Origin: Schizochytrium sp. CCTCC M209059
Taxonomy: Eukaryota > Sar > Bigyra > Thraustochytrida > Thraustochytriidae
Direction: 5' to 3'
Assembly: GCA_000818945.1 (NCBI GenBank)
Contig: KN805372.1
Coordinates: 35,214 to 99,213 of the forward strand
Length of the DNA stretch: 64,000 nucleotides
Part shown: positions 55,960 to 64,000 of the stretch, in pieces
How the letters are laid out: every line of letters starts with the position of its first letter
Position numbering within the stretch: the first letter of the stretch is position 1
The notes under the pieces: model-generated
Told to the model about the DNA's origin: nothing
Database searches by the model: none
Seen by the model: the letters and a program-made list of their open reading frames with translations, nothing else
Position numbers and translations under genes: made by a program

Positions 55960-57102
55960 ATGGCGCTCTCCGCGGGTGAGGCGGCCAAGACGTGCCGTGC
56001 CAAGCTGATTGCGAGCGTGCAGACAATCTGGACAGAGCAGTGGGGCCTCGCGCCAAACGCAAAGACGCCGAGAGCGGAGGGGGAGCGAGTCGCCATCGTC
56101 TTGAGCGGGGGTGTCGACACCTGTGCTGTCGTGGAAGCTCTTCGTGAAAATGGCTTCGTCGTGGATCTCGCCCTCACCGTTTACTGCGACCCCAGCGCCA
56201 CGGATCGGCCTTACGCGCCACTCATTGCGAAATCTTATGGCGTAGAACACGTTGAAATCGAATGCGGCAAGGATGAGCTGCTGCAGGGGCCACTTAAGCT
56301 TTGCGTTGAAGCGCTACGCTCCTTTGATCCCATGCAGATCCGCAACAGCATGGTGGTCGCTCGCGCCTTAATGGAGGCCAAGGTGCGTGGGATGCGGTAC
56401 GTGCTGACGGGTGATGGGTCTGATGAGCTCATGGGCGGGTACTCTTTTTCCTGGGCCACCGAAGATCCGCTGTGGACGCAAAAGCGAGGGGAAATGTGCT
56501 CTGACTGGTTCTTCTCCGCGCCCGTGCTTGGCGAGGCGCTCGGTCTCAAGGTGACAAGCCCGTTCACAGCGCCAATGTTTGCGGAATGGGCGCTTTCATC
56601 GCTCGACAAGGCGCTCTGCATTGGAAAGCGCGATTTGGAGGCTGCGCCGGGCGAGGCTCGTCAGCACCGACAGACGGGCAAGCTTCCTCTTCGTGAGGCG
56701 TTTCCGGAGGCAATCTCGGCTTGGCGACGCAAAGATCCAATCGAGGTTGGCTCTGGCGCCACTGTGCTTGGCAAAGAAGAGGGTCGGTACTTTTCGGACC
56801 TTATAAATGCAGAGGAGCTTTTGCAGGAAAAGCAACGGCTGCTGCGCGAAGACAAGGTGGTCATTCGCAACCCGGAGCATCTCTACTATTATCGGGTTTT
56901 CCGCCAGGCGTTCACCTCTCTCGAGGATTCTCGCCTTCCTGCGCGCGGGCCACACGGCGACGACACTTGCTGTCTCGCTTGCCACTACAAACTTTCTCGG
57001 CCGACGTCAGACTTTTGTCGTATTTGTGGTCAATGGCCGGCACGTCGCAGGTCAACAAGCTTGGATCTCGATGTTGGAGTTCCTGAGAGAAAAGGAAAGT
57101 AG
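55960..57102 (+). CDS. Free-standing asparagine-synthase-domain protein with zinc ribbon
   Basis: This 380-aa protein carries the ATP-pyrophosphatase half of asparagine synthase without the N-terminal glutaminase half. The PP-loop SGGVDT starts at residue 49, and the AsnB-type motif GDGSDELMGGY lies at about 150-160. The usual SGGLDS is SGGVDT here. The C-terminus adds four cysteines in CLACHYKL and CRICGQWP, a small zinc ribbon. Without the glutaminase domain it would need free ammonia, or would adenylate another carboxylate, as beta-lactam synthetase and some peptide-modifying AsnB relatives do. The GC-rich codon use resembles neighbours. The family placement is good; the specific reaction is unknown. 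The ATG at 55960 is used. Confidence 0.75.
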   Translation: MALSAGEAAKTCRAKLIASVQTIWTEQWGLAPNAKTPRAEGERVAIVLSGGVDTCAVVEALRENGFVVDLALTVYCDPSATDRPYAPLIAKSYGVEHVEIECGKDELLQGPLKLCVEALRSFDPMQIRNSMVVARALMEAKVRGMRYVLTGDGSDELMGGYSFSWATEDPLWTQKRGEMCSDWFFSAPVLGEALGLKVTSPFTAPMFAEWALSSLDKALCIGKRDLEAAPGEARQHRQTGKLPLREAFPEAISAWRRKDPIEVGSGATVLGKEEGRYFSDLINAEELLQEKQRLLREDKVVIRNPEHLYYYRVFRQAFTSLEDSRLPARGPHGDDTCCLACHYKLSRPTSDFCRICGQWPARRRSTSLDLDVGVPERKGK

Positions 57103-57352
57103 GCCAGAGCGGCCTTTGCATCTGGCTCTTCTACTTCTTCTTCTTTTTTCTCCTTTCTTCTTTATCATCATCTTCCCTCCGTTTACTCTGCTTGTCTCGA
57201 CTGGATTTTAAACCGTGCGCAAACGCACGAGCTTGTTGGTAAACATACCCTTCGTTTGCGAACCACTGGTTGCCTTCTCAAGGCTACGCTGGTACGTATA
57301 CTACTTACAAGGAGGAAAGAAGTGCAAATTGGGTATAAAGGTCGATTTAAGA

Positions 57353-59305
57353 TCAAAACAAAGGGTTGTTGGCGAACTTGTTGCGGCCACGTCCTGAACT
57401 AATCTTCGCCCGCTTGGCTCTCGCCTGGCGTGCAAGCTTGCTGTTTTTGGAGCGATATTCGCCGACACGGTTCTTCTCCTTCCAGCGCTGACGCCCCGAC
57501 GTCGAATTGCCGAACTGTCGCAACACTGTGCGGTCCTCCGAGAGTGGGGCTTGTCCCGGGACCAGCTTGATCGCTTCGCGCGTGCTCCGCGCAGGTTGAG
57601 ACCCTGATGCCCCCATGCCAGGAATCAGATAGTCGGGAATGTGCTTGAGGTGCTTTTGCACCTTACTCGCCCGAAACGCATCATGCTGAAGCAGCGCGCG
57701 TTCTGTTGGGTTATCCTCGAAGTGTGCCTTGAGCTTTTCAGAGTTGAGCATCTCGCGCTTGACCTCGCGCACACGAGCCTCCTGGATTGCCTGCTTTGTC
57801 ACAGCGCGGGAGACGTCTTCGACACGATAGCGAAAACCGTTAATCTCGCTCACATCGAGCGCCAGAGGCGCGGGCTGCAGCTGGTCGTCGACCTTGGGCT
57901 GACTTGCCTGAATTTCTTTCAGAAGCGCCATCTGCGAGGGATCTTCGGCATCGACAATTGTCAACGCCATGCCACCAGCACCTCCGCGTGCCGTGCGGCC
58001 GATGCGATGCGTGTATGACTGAAGGCTGGGGGGCATATCAATGTTGACCACAACAGAAACGCCCTGAAAGTCGACACCACGTGCCACACCAAATTCATCG
58101 TCGGCTTCGACTTCGACTTCGGCACGCTTGCGTTTGCGTCGCTTTGATGTCTCTTGCTCATTGTCACTGTCGGACGTAGCCGCGGCCTTGGCTTTTGACT
58201 GTTTGTCCTCGTCTTCGTCCTCGCTCTCTTCCTCGTTTTCAATGTCGTCATCTTCCTCGCTATCGTCGTTGTCCTCGCTGTCTTCCTCGTCCTCACTGTC
58301 TTGCTCGTCATCTTGAGGCGCAACGATCTGCATGGAGTTATCGGTACAGATGAGATTGTCGAAAACACCGCGATTGAACTGCTCAAGAATGTGAAGACGT
58401 GTGTTCATGGGCAGCTCGGCGTTAAGCACAGCAGCCTTGACATGGAATTGCTCCAGCAGGAGCTTGAGGTGGTAACAGTTGTGGAGAGAGTTTACGAAAA
58501 AGAGCTTTTTACCGGAAATGAGCTCGAGGCGCAACAGTGCGAAGAGAAGGACGTCGCGATCGCTCTGCTTGGTTTCAACAAACCATTGCGCCAACTTGCC
58601 ATCGGTCGAGGCCTCATTGAGCTTGACCGTGACCGCGTTGTGCAGAACAAGCTTCTTCAAAGCCTGGACGTCCGCGTTGAGGGTAGCAGACATGAGAAAC
58701 GACTGACACGTGTTGGGCAGCTGGCCAACGATGATGCCAACGTCATCGGCGTAGCCGAATGAGAAGATGAGATCCGCCTCATCGACAACGACAGTCTCTA
58801 CTGTAGTGCGCAGGTTGAAGGCGCCATCCTTCTTTGACTTGGTGAGGTGCGCAGAGAGGCGACCGGGCGTGGCAATGACAATGTCCGGAAGTGCGCGAAG
58901 CCAGGTTTCCTGTACGCTTGTCTTTTCTGCAGAGAGAGCCACGGCACGCACAACATCGCGGCAAAAGTATAAGAGGTCGCTCAGCTGCTTTTGCACCTGG
59001 GCCACCAGCTCTCGTGTTGGCACGAGGATGATTGCCCGAATGGCATCGCGGGCATCACCCTGCTGCTTGGCGGTAAGAATCTTTTGCAGCACTGGAATCA
59101 GGTACGCTAGGGTCTTGCCAGATCCAGTGCGAGCCCTGACGAGCAGGTCCTTGCCTTCGAGCGCGAGCGGAAGCGTACGTTTCTGCACCAGCGTCGGCCG
59201 CACGAACCCGCATTTCATGACCGCCTTGGTGATGCGCTTGTCCAGCGGCGTGCGCAGAGACGCGAACGTCTCGTCCTCCACAGCATCCTGGCCTTCTGCC
59301 GCCAT
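57353..59305 (-). CDS. DDX56: DEAD-box RNA helicase DDX56/Dbp9
   Basis: This 650-aa helicase resembles DDX56/Dbp9, a nucleolar ATPase of 60S ribosomal-subunit assembly. Motifs seen are the Q-motif region FVRPTLVQKRTLPLALEGKD, ARTGSGKT (motif I), PTREL, TPGRL, DEAD (in VVVDEADLIFSFGY, motif II) and SAT (in LMSATLNADV, motif III). HRIGRTARGG (motif VI) lies in the C-terminal RecA lobe. The acidic insertion (about 335-405) between HILEQFNRGVFDNLICTDNS and the DFQGVSVVVN segment matches the Dbp9 subgroup, as does RYRVEDVSRAVTKQAIQEAR near the end. Human DDX56 is 547 aa. The ATG at 59305 is the first in frame. A divergent spacer faces the nuclease-kinase gene. Confidence 0.88.
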   Translation of the reverse strand: MAAEGQDAVEDETFASLRTPLDKRITKAVMKCGFVRPTLVQKRTLPLALEGKDLLVRARTGSGKTLAYLIPVLQKILTAKQQGDARDAIRAIILVPTRELVAQVQKQLSDLLYFCRDVVRAVALSAEKTSVQETWLRALPDIVIATPGRLSAHLTKSKKDGAFNLRTTVETVVVDEADLIFSFGYADDVGIIVGQLPNTCQSFLMSATLNADVQALKKLVLHNAVTVKLNEASTDGKLAQWFVETKQSDRDVLLFALLRLELISGKKLFFVNSLHNCYHLKLLLEQFHVKAAVLNAELPMNTRLHILEQFNRGVFDNLICTDNSMQIVAPQDDEQDSEDEEDSEDNDDSEEDDDIENEEESEDEDEDKQSKAKAAATSDSDNEQETSKRRKRKRAEVEVEADDEFGVARGVDFQGVSVVVNIDMPPSLQSYTHRIGRTARGGAGGMALTIVDAEDPSQMALLKEIQASQPKVDDQLQPAPLALDVSEINGFRYRVEDVSRAVTKQAIQEARVREVKREMLNSEKLKAHFEDNPTERALLQHDAFRASKVQKHLKHIPDYLIPGMGASGSQPARSTREAIKLVPGQAPLSEDRTVLRQFGNSTSGRQRWKEKNRVGEYRSKNSKLARQARAKRAKISSGRGRNKFANNPLF

Positions 59306-60145
59306 GCTGGCCTCCTCGGTCTCCACGCCGCAAAGCAAGCAAGCGAGCGAGTTCCTCTCCTCCCCGCGCAATTCTGCTCTGCCACGCTCTGCCGTGGCCC
59401 CTCCACCACCAGCCAGAACCAGCCACTCCTCCCGACCCCAAAACGCGTTGCGCTCCCGACCGGCCCGCCCAGGTTCTGGTTAGGTTTATACGAGCGTTCC
59501 GTAGCTAATCATTAGCTAAGCATCCTAGAGAACAAGCAGGCAGAACCGCCGCGACCTGCGTGGTCCTGGGCAGCCGTGCGGTGTGCGTGGAGGGCGTGAC
59601 AAGGTCATGGGCGTGCTGCATGGAGGGGTTGATGTCGAATTGGCGGAAATGCATCGGAAAGATCTCCTGTCTTGGACACCCGCGCGCCGAATCCGGGCTG
59701 GGACATGAACTCACGCATTTGGAGCACGCAAAGAACGAGCCGCAGCGAGAAACCTTACACTTGCACGTTAGCGGAGCTGTCGACCCGCACGCAGGGCAAC
59801 ACGAGCTTTTCACGCAACAAAGCGTCGCACATCCGCACGGGCGCTTCCCACAGCTGTCTCCATGTGACCCTGGTCCGCAAAAGCCCGTGCGTAAACCACG
59901 CGTTTCCTTCGACAGCGCGCCCTTTCGCAGGATTCCAGCAAGGCCCGCAAACCCGCGACGGCACCGCAAGCCCGGCCCACCCGTACGATCTCCATCTGCT
60001 CCCGTTCGACGCGCCGACCTTACGCACCACCTCCCTTCAAGTTGATTATAAGGGGCACAACGAGTTTACTTTGGCTCCCTCGCTCCAAGTCTTCAGGACT
60101 TGGAGCAGCGAAGAAAGGGTCAGCAGAATATGCCATCGAGGAGCC
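59306..60145. other. Spacer DDX56/nuclease-kinase gene
   Basis: Near the DDX56 start lies a short GCAA/GCGA tetramer run (about 59333-59351). A TAGCTAATCATTAGCTA inverted repeat lies near 59502-59518. Frames on both strands are open for long distances here but lack ATG starts or family resemblance. Confidence 0.45.
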
Positions 60146-62141
60146 ATGGCGGAGGGCGCGCGCGCTCACTGCACTAACGTCCTGCCCCAGGATGGCGTCG
60201 GTGCGCCTTTACTGGCGCCCGTACCGGACGAAGAGCTTTCAGGTGTGGAGGAGTGGGACGAAGAGAAGCTGGCAACAAAGGTTACTCTGCCATGGATCGA
60301 GCGACTCAGCGCCGATCAAGTTGACGCTATCTTCAAGCGTGCGGACACGCTTGGTGTGGACCTTGGCCGCCGAGAGGAAAGGCTTCTCGCTGTCGTGGAG
60401 GTAGACGACAACCGCACGATCTACAAGTGGTTCGACAGCGACGTGGCGTACGTCGCTCCTCCTGTCGCCGCGCGGGAACGAACGAGCGAAGTTCGTAGAA
60501 GCGCGAATGCCGCGCTGGCTTCTGACGGAGCCGAAGCCGTGCCGCCCCACCCCAAGTCTTCCGTGGTGAGATCGCCTCGAGCAACGAGATCCGCGGGCGG
60601 CGTCCCGTGGATCTTCCAGCCCAAATTCATCGAACCCTGGGACTCCTTTGGCGATGACACACACGAGGCGCTCGATATCTTCAAGTCCACGCTACTCCGC
60701 AAGGAGTTTGGGAACCCGAATCTTATGTCCCAGGACCTCGCTGCGGAGTCTGCTCATGAGCGCGAGACGCCGGTGCAGACCTGGGCACTGCTTTTCCACA
60801 AGGAGGTACGCGCTCGCGGCCTTCACCCCGTCATCGAGCATCTTTCGCGGGATTCCGTGACTCTTGGATGTAAATATCGGATGAAGGGATTAGTACGCCT
60901 CGGCTTCGGCCTTGGGGAACGTCTCGTGGACGGCGAGACTTATTCCGTAGACGATGGCTCTATTGTAGCATTCGTTGAGTGCAAGCGGATGGCGACCATG
61001 CCCTGGATCTCGATCATAAATGAGTACAATGCTTGCCCTCAGACTCCCTCGAAACCGTTGTCGCCCTGGATGGAAATGGCGGTCGCACCAACTCCCGTGG
61101 AAATGTAACTAACTGGCGGCTGATTGTCACAGACCCTTTGGGAGAGCTCGTCATGTACATGGTGATGTCTGGGTGCAAGTTCGGAATGCTCACCAACAGC
61201 TACAAGACCTTCTTCGTGCGCCTCGGCAACCGTCCGCGCACCGTCTACGTCACGGACGCCTTCTACCCAGAGCAAGACGATAGCACTCACCGCAACCCGA
61301 ACCGCATGGCTCTGAGCCACGCGACTCTGCTCTTCTATGCGCACGCCCTCGGTGAGCACGTGCGTGGCCAGCCACGAAAACCATTTTGGAACTGGTTCAA
61401 CTGTCCGAATGTACAAGGTGCTGAAGAAGACGCGCGATTCAATGACACACCTAGGGGGGCAGCGATGGAAGTGACAACGGCTCAGATGATGCCACCGACG
61501 TACAGGCCATGTACGAGCAAGACGTGCAGGCTCTTTTCGGGCACAGACTCAAGCTCGTTGCCGACGACGGCTCGCGCTCTATCGAGCTCGATCTGGGGGA
61601 GCGGTACTGGATAAAGCACGAAGGTACGGACGTGCTGTGCAGCGCCGGGCTTGGCATGGGCAACGTCGATGTTGAGGGTCGCCGGTGCTTTTTGAAGACG
61701 GTGTCACTCGACGCCAAGTCCGCGAACCGCGAACTGCTACACGAAGCGCAGGTCTACAAGGAGCCCAACCACCTCCAGGGCGGCGTTCTGCCAAAACTCG
61801 TCCTACATGGCCAGGACGCGTTCTTTGCAATCCGGGGCGTGCTTACGACACAGGAAGGTGTGGCCTTGAGCGCTGGTGGCTCGAAAGTGGCACAGCGCAT
61901 CTCGCTCTCCGGAGGACTTGAGACTCTCACCAACAAGATTGAGGGGGCGCTGAGTGAGCTCCACACGGCCGGGTATTTGCACGGAGACGTGGCACTACGT
62001 AATATTGTCATTGATAGTTCCGGGGATGTCAAGCTCATTGATCTAGGGCGCGCACACAAGCTACTGAGCCCGGCCCAGGCATCTGACGAGCTCAAGATCG
62101 TGAGGGAAACATTAGTTCCGCAGCTGAAAAATATTGTTTGA
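60146..62141 (+). pseudogene. Nuclease-kinase (Crinkler-type) gene broken by two frameshifts
   Basis: Three successive plus-strand frames belong to one gene. The first (from ATG 60146, stop at 61108) contains VAFVECKRM, which fits the PD-(D/E)XK nuclease ExK motif. The second (about 61033-61450) continues with LVMYMVMSGCKFGMLT, the follow-up typical of such nuclease-like domains. The third (to 62141) is a kinase fold with LHGDVALRNIVI and LIDLG. Nuclease plus kinase is the toxin part seen in some Crinkler-type effectors of oomycetes and fungi. The first shift is near 61030-61060 (one base missing or two extra); the second is at a run of six G at about 61454-61459. Either the gene has decayed or the assembly is wrong. 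No Crinkler header domain or signal peptide is visible. Confidence 0.55.
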
Positions 62142-63266
62142 TTCTTGGACTATCATAGTTCTTGCGAGGCAAGGTGCTATCGCGGAGTGGGTTTTGGCGC
62201 CGTGCATGTTTGGATTTTCTACTATACTTTGCGTTGTATGTAGCGTCTCCTTTCGTTCGGGAGACACCGTAAGTTTTATTTTTCGTTTGGTTTTTTATTA
62301 TAACATCGCCGGTTGCTTGCCGCGTCGTGTCCGCCCGCATCGCACGCAGGCAGGCTGGCGAGGCGGGGCGGGCAGGCCAGCTCTTGCTCCCATCGCGCTG
62401 GTCGACGGCGCGCAGCGCCGGGCGGTCGCGTCGCCGGCCCGCGTGCGCGGCGTCCCTCGGTCGGTCGGCGGTAGGGCTTCGCGGCTCGCGGTCGGCCGGG
62501 TCTCGGGCGAAAAAAGATACAAATCGCCGGGCTGACGGCAGAGAGGGCAGGGCACTAAGGAGGAGACGAAGCGGCCAAGAACGCGGAGAGCAGAGCAGAA
62601 AGGAGAAACAAACTCACAACCCGAAAGCTTCAAGATCGTCGCCAGGGACCGACCGCGCGAGAGGAGCCAGGTAGGTGCGAGCGGACGGCGCGAGGGGGTT
62701 TTGTCTGGCGTGCGCGTGTGCGTGTGCGTGTGCGTGTGCGTGTGCGTGTGCGTGTGCGTGTGCGTGTGCGTGTGCGACAAGCGTGATGGGGTGAGCGAGA
62801 AGGAGGAGGAGGATGGATGACGAGGAACGTCTGAGGATGAGCGGATGGACGATGTCGGGCACAAGACGTCGACGAAGACGAGGATGAGGATGAGGACGAC
62901 GTGGGCGACGACAAGGGCGCTGCCGCCGTTAACGGCAACGACGACGACGACGGCAATGACGTTGACGACAATGACCGAGATGTGGGGAGAATACAGAAGG
63001 GGGAGGGGGTAATGATAGTGGTGAGCTGCGATGCTCTGCTGAGAGCGACCACAAGCACGACAAAGGTGTCACTGCCGTAGATGGCAAGGAGGGGGGGAAT
63101 ATCAAGAAGCAAAAGGGCTTGCGACGGCGGGGAGCGCGGATTATGAAGGCCATCCTATGTGTATATGTGTGTTGTCGTGCGATACTGACTGACATGTGAC
63201 CTGGGAAAAATAAATAATTCTATCCAATGACGCAGGAACCAAGCCGAAAAACCACCACCAGAAAAG
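62142..63266. other. 1.1-kb spacer / transaldolase 5' region
   Basis: It contains a (GTGTGC)n hexamer run (about 62709-62775), a GGCGA-rich patch near 62350-62372, and purine-rich GAGGAT repeats near 62800-62895. Frames on the minus strand here are artefacts of the repeats. It must carry the transaldolase promoter and 5' UTR; no gene is seen. Confidence 0.5.
62709..62775. repeat. (GTGTGC)n hexanucleotide run
   Basis: About eleven hexamer copies in the transaldolase upstream region, about 490 nt before its ATG. Confidence 0.9.
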
Positions 63267-64000
63267 ATGTCGGAACCCGCCGCGAAGAAGCAGAAGACGG
63301 AGCAGACGCAGCTCGACCAGCTCAAGGACATGACCGTGGTCGTTGCCGACACCGGCGACTTCCAGATGATCAAGAAGTTCAAGCCCGTCGACGTAAGTTT
63401 TGAATCTTGAAATACATCCCGGTTTCGAAATGGAAACAACAACACATTCAACCGCGCTGCGTGCGAAATCAAAATTCGTGTCTAACCTTAGAACGCTCGC
63501 TCACTCACGCGCTTGCCACGTGGGCAATAATAATATGAATCGCACAGGCAACCACCAACCCGAGCCTGATCCTCAAGGCATCCAAGATGCCCGAGTATAA
63601 GGCCAAGGTGACTGACGCCATCGAGTACGCCAAGAAGGAGTACAAGGGTGATGACGAGGACGAGCGCCTTGGCGTCATTCTGGACCGCGTGTGCGTGGAG
63701 TTCGGCCTCGAAATCCTCAAGGTCGTCGATGGCCTCGTGTCCACGGAGGTCGACGCGCGCCTGAGCTTTGACGCCGAGGGCTCAGTGAAGCGTGCCAAGC
63801 GTATCATTGACATGTATGAGGCCGAGGGCATCAAGCGCGATCGCATTCTTATCAAGCTCGCCTCGACGTGGGAGGGCATCCAGGCTGCCAAGGAACTTGC
63901 CAAGGAGGGCATCAACTGCAACCTTACCCTCCTGTTCTCCTTTTGCCAGGCCGTTGCCTGCGCTGAGGCCGATGTGGCGCTCATCAGCCCCTTTGTCGGC
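63267..64000 (+). CDS. TAL1: Transaldolase, 5' part, one intron, cut by window end
   Basis: This is the start of transaldolase, the pentose-phosphate-pathway enzyme that transfers a dihydroxyacetone unit using a Schiff-base lysine. Exon 1 (63267-63392) encodes 42 residues ending ADTGDFQMIKKFKPVD; exon 2 (from 63548) resumes with ATTNPSLILKASKMPEY, restoring the family sequence exactly in phase. Further on, the stretch RDRILIKLASTWEGIQAAKEL includes the catalytic lysine of TalB-type enzymes, followed by LTLLFSFCQAVACAEA. The C-terminal part lies beyond the window. The short Lys-rich N-terminus looks cytosolic. Very confident of family. Confidence 0.96.
63393..63547 (+). other. Spliceosomal intron of the transaldolase gene (155 nt)
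   Basis: The intron begins GTAAGT after GAC and ends CAG before GCA. It contains in-frame stops (TGA shortly after the donor) and removing it joins PVD to ATTNPS in the transaldolase consensus. It is the one intron in the window that I can place with confidence. Confidence 0.93.

Noticed and set aside
59505..59969. Cysteine-rich minus-strand frame of about 154 codons
   Set aside because: The cysteine spacing looked like a zinc domain, but the frame begins at TTG with no ATG before most of the cysteines, and the opposite strand is equally open.

Overview
The window is nuclear DNA of an intron-poor, GC-rich eukaryotic microbe with closely packed genes, most of them single uninterrupted reading frames. 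The gene set is plainly eukaryotic: COPI gamma coatomer, exocyst Sec8, the GPI-anchor subunit PIG-C, two nucleolar ribosome-biogenesis helicases, a complex I LYR subunit, a ciliary DM10/EF-hand protein and transaldolase. The compact genome, the ciliary genes and a nuclease-kinase gene of Crinkler type suggest a heterokont, most likely a thraustochytrid (Labyrinthulomycetes). That placement is inference from gene content; no marker gene proves it.

Layout. 0-6 kb: a zinc-motif/SDR oxidoreductase (-), a broken hypothetical gene (-) and two large pentanucleotide satellites. 6-16 kb: a secreted JmjC/cupin-8 protein (+), COPG (-), DHX37/Dhr1 helicase (+) and NDUFB9 (-). 17-31 kb: a membrane-anchored degenerate TTL-like protein (+), PIGC (+), a RING protein (-), a repeat-rich 2.1 kb spacer, a twin CX9C protein (-), a tectonin-repeat extracellular protein (-), a 488-nt assembly gap and a polyQ nuclear-type protein (+). 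31-44 kb: a second SDR (-), Sec8 (+), an EIF1AD-HAD fusion (-), a papain-like (NlpC/P60/YiiX-type) protein (+) and EFHC/RIB72 (-). 44-57 kb: a 1,934-aa calpain-like/IQ/LIM protein (-), an FG-GAP exon (-), a multi-pass class 3 lipase (-) and a free-standing asparagine-synthase-domain protein (+). 57-64 kb: DDX56/Dbp9 (-), a frameshifted nuclease-kinase gene (+) and the 5' part of transaldolase (+), which has the one clear intron.

Many genes are divergently paired over short shared spacers: COPG/DHX37, NDUFB9/TTL-like, SDR/SEC8, EIF1AD-HAD/papain-like, lipase/asparagine synthase and DDX56/nuclease-kinase. Short tandem repeats often lie immediately upstream of start codons. The octamer TAGGCCTA recurs only between genes, usually near 3' ends. 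No operon-like pathway grouping is visible; shared themes are secretory traffic (COPG, Sec8, PIG-C), ribosome assembly (DHX37, DDX56, EIF1AD-like) and cilium-type proteins (EFHC, calpain-like/IQ protein).
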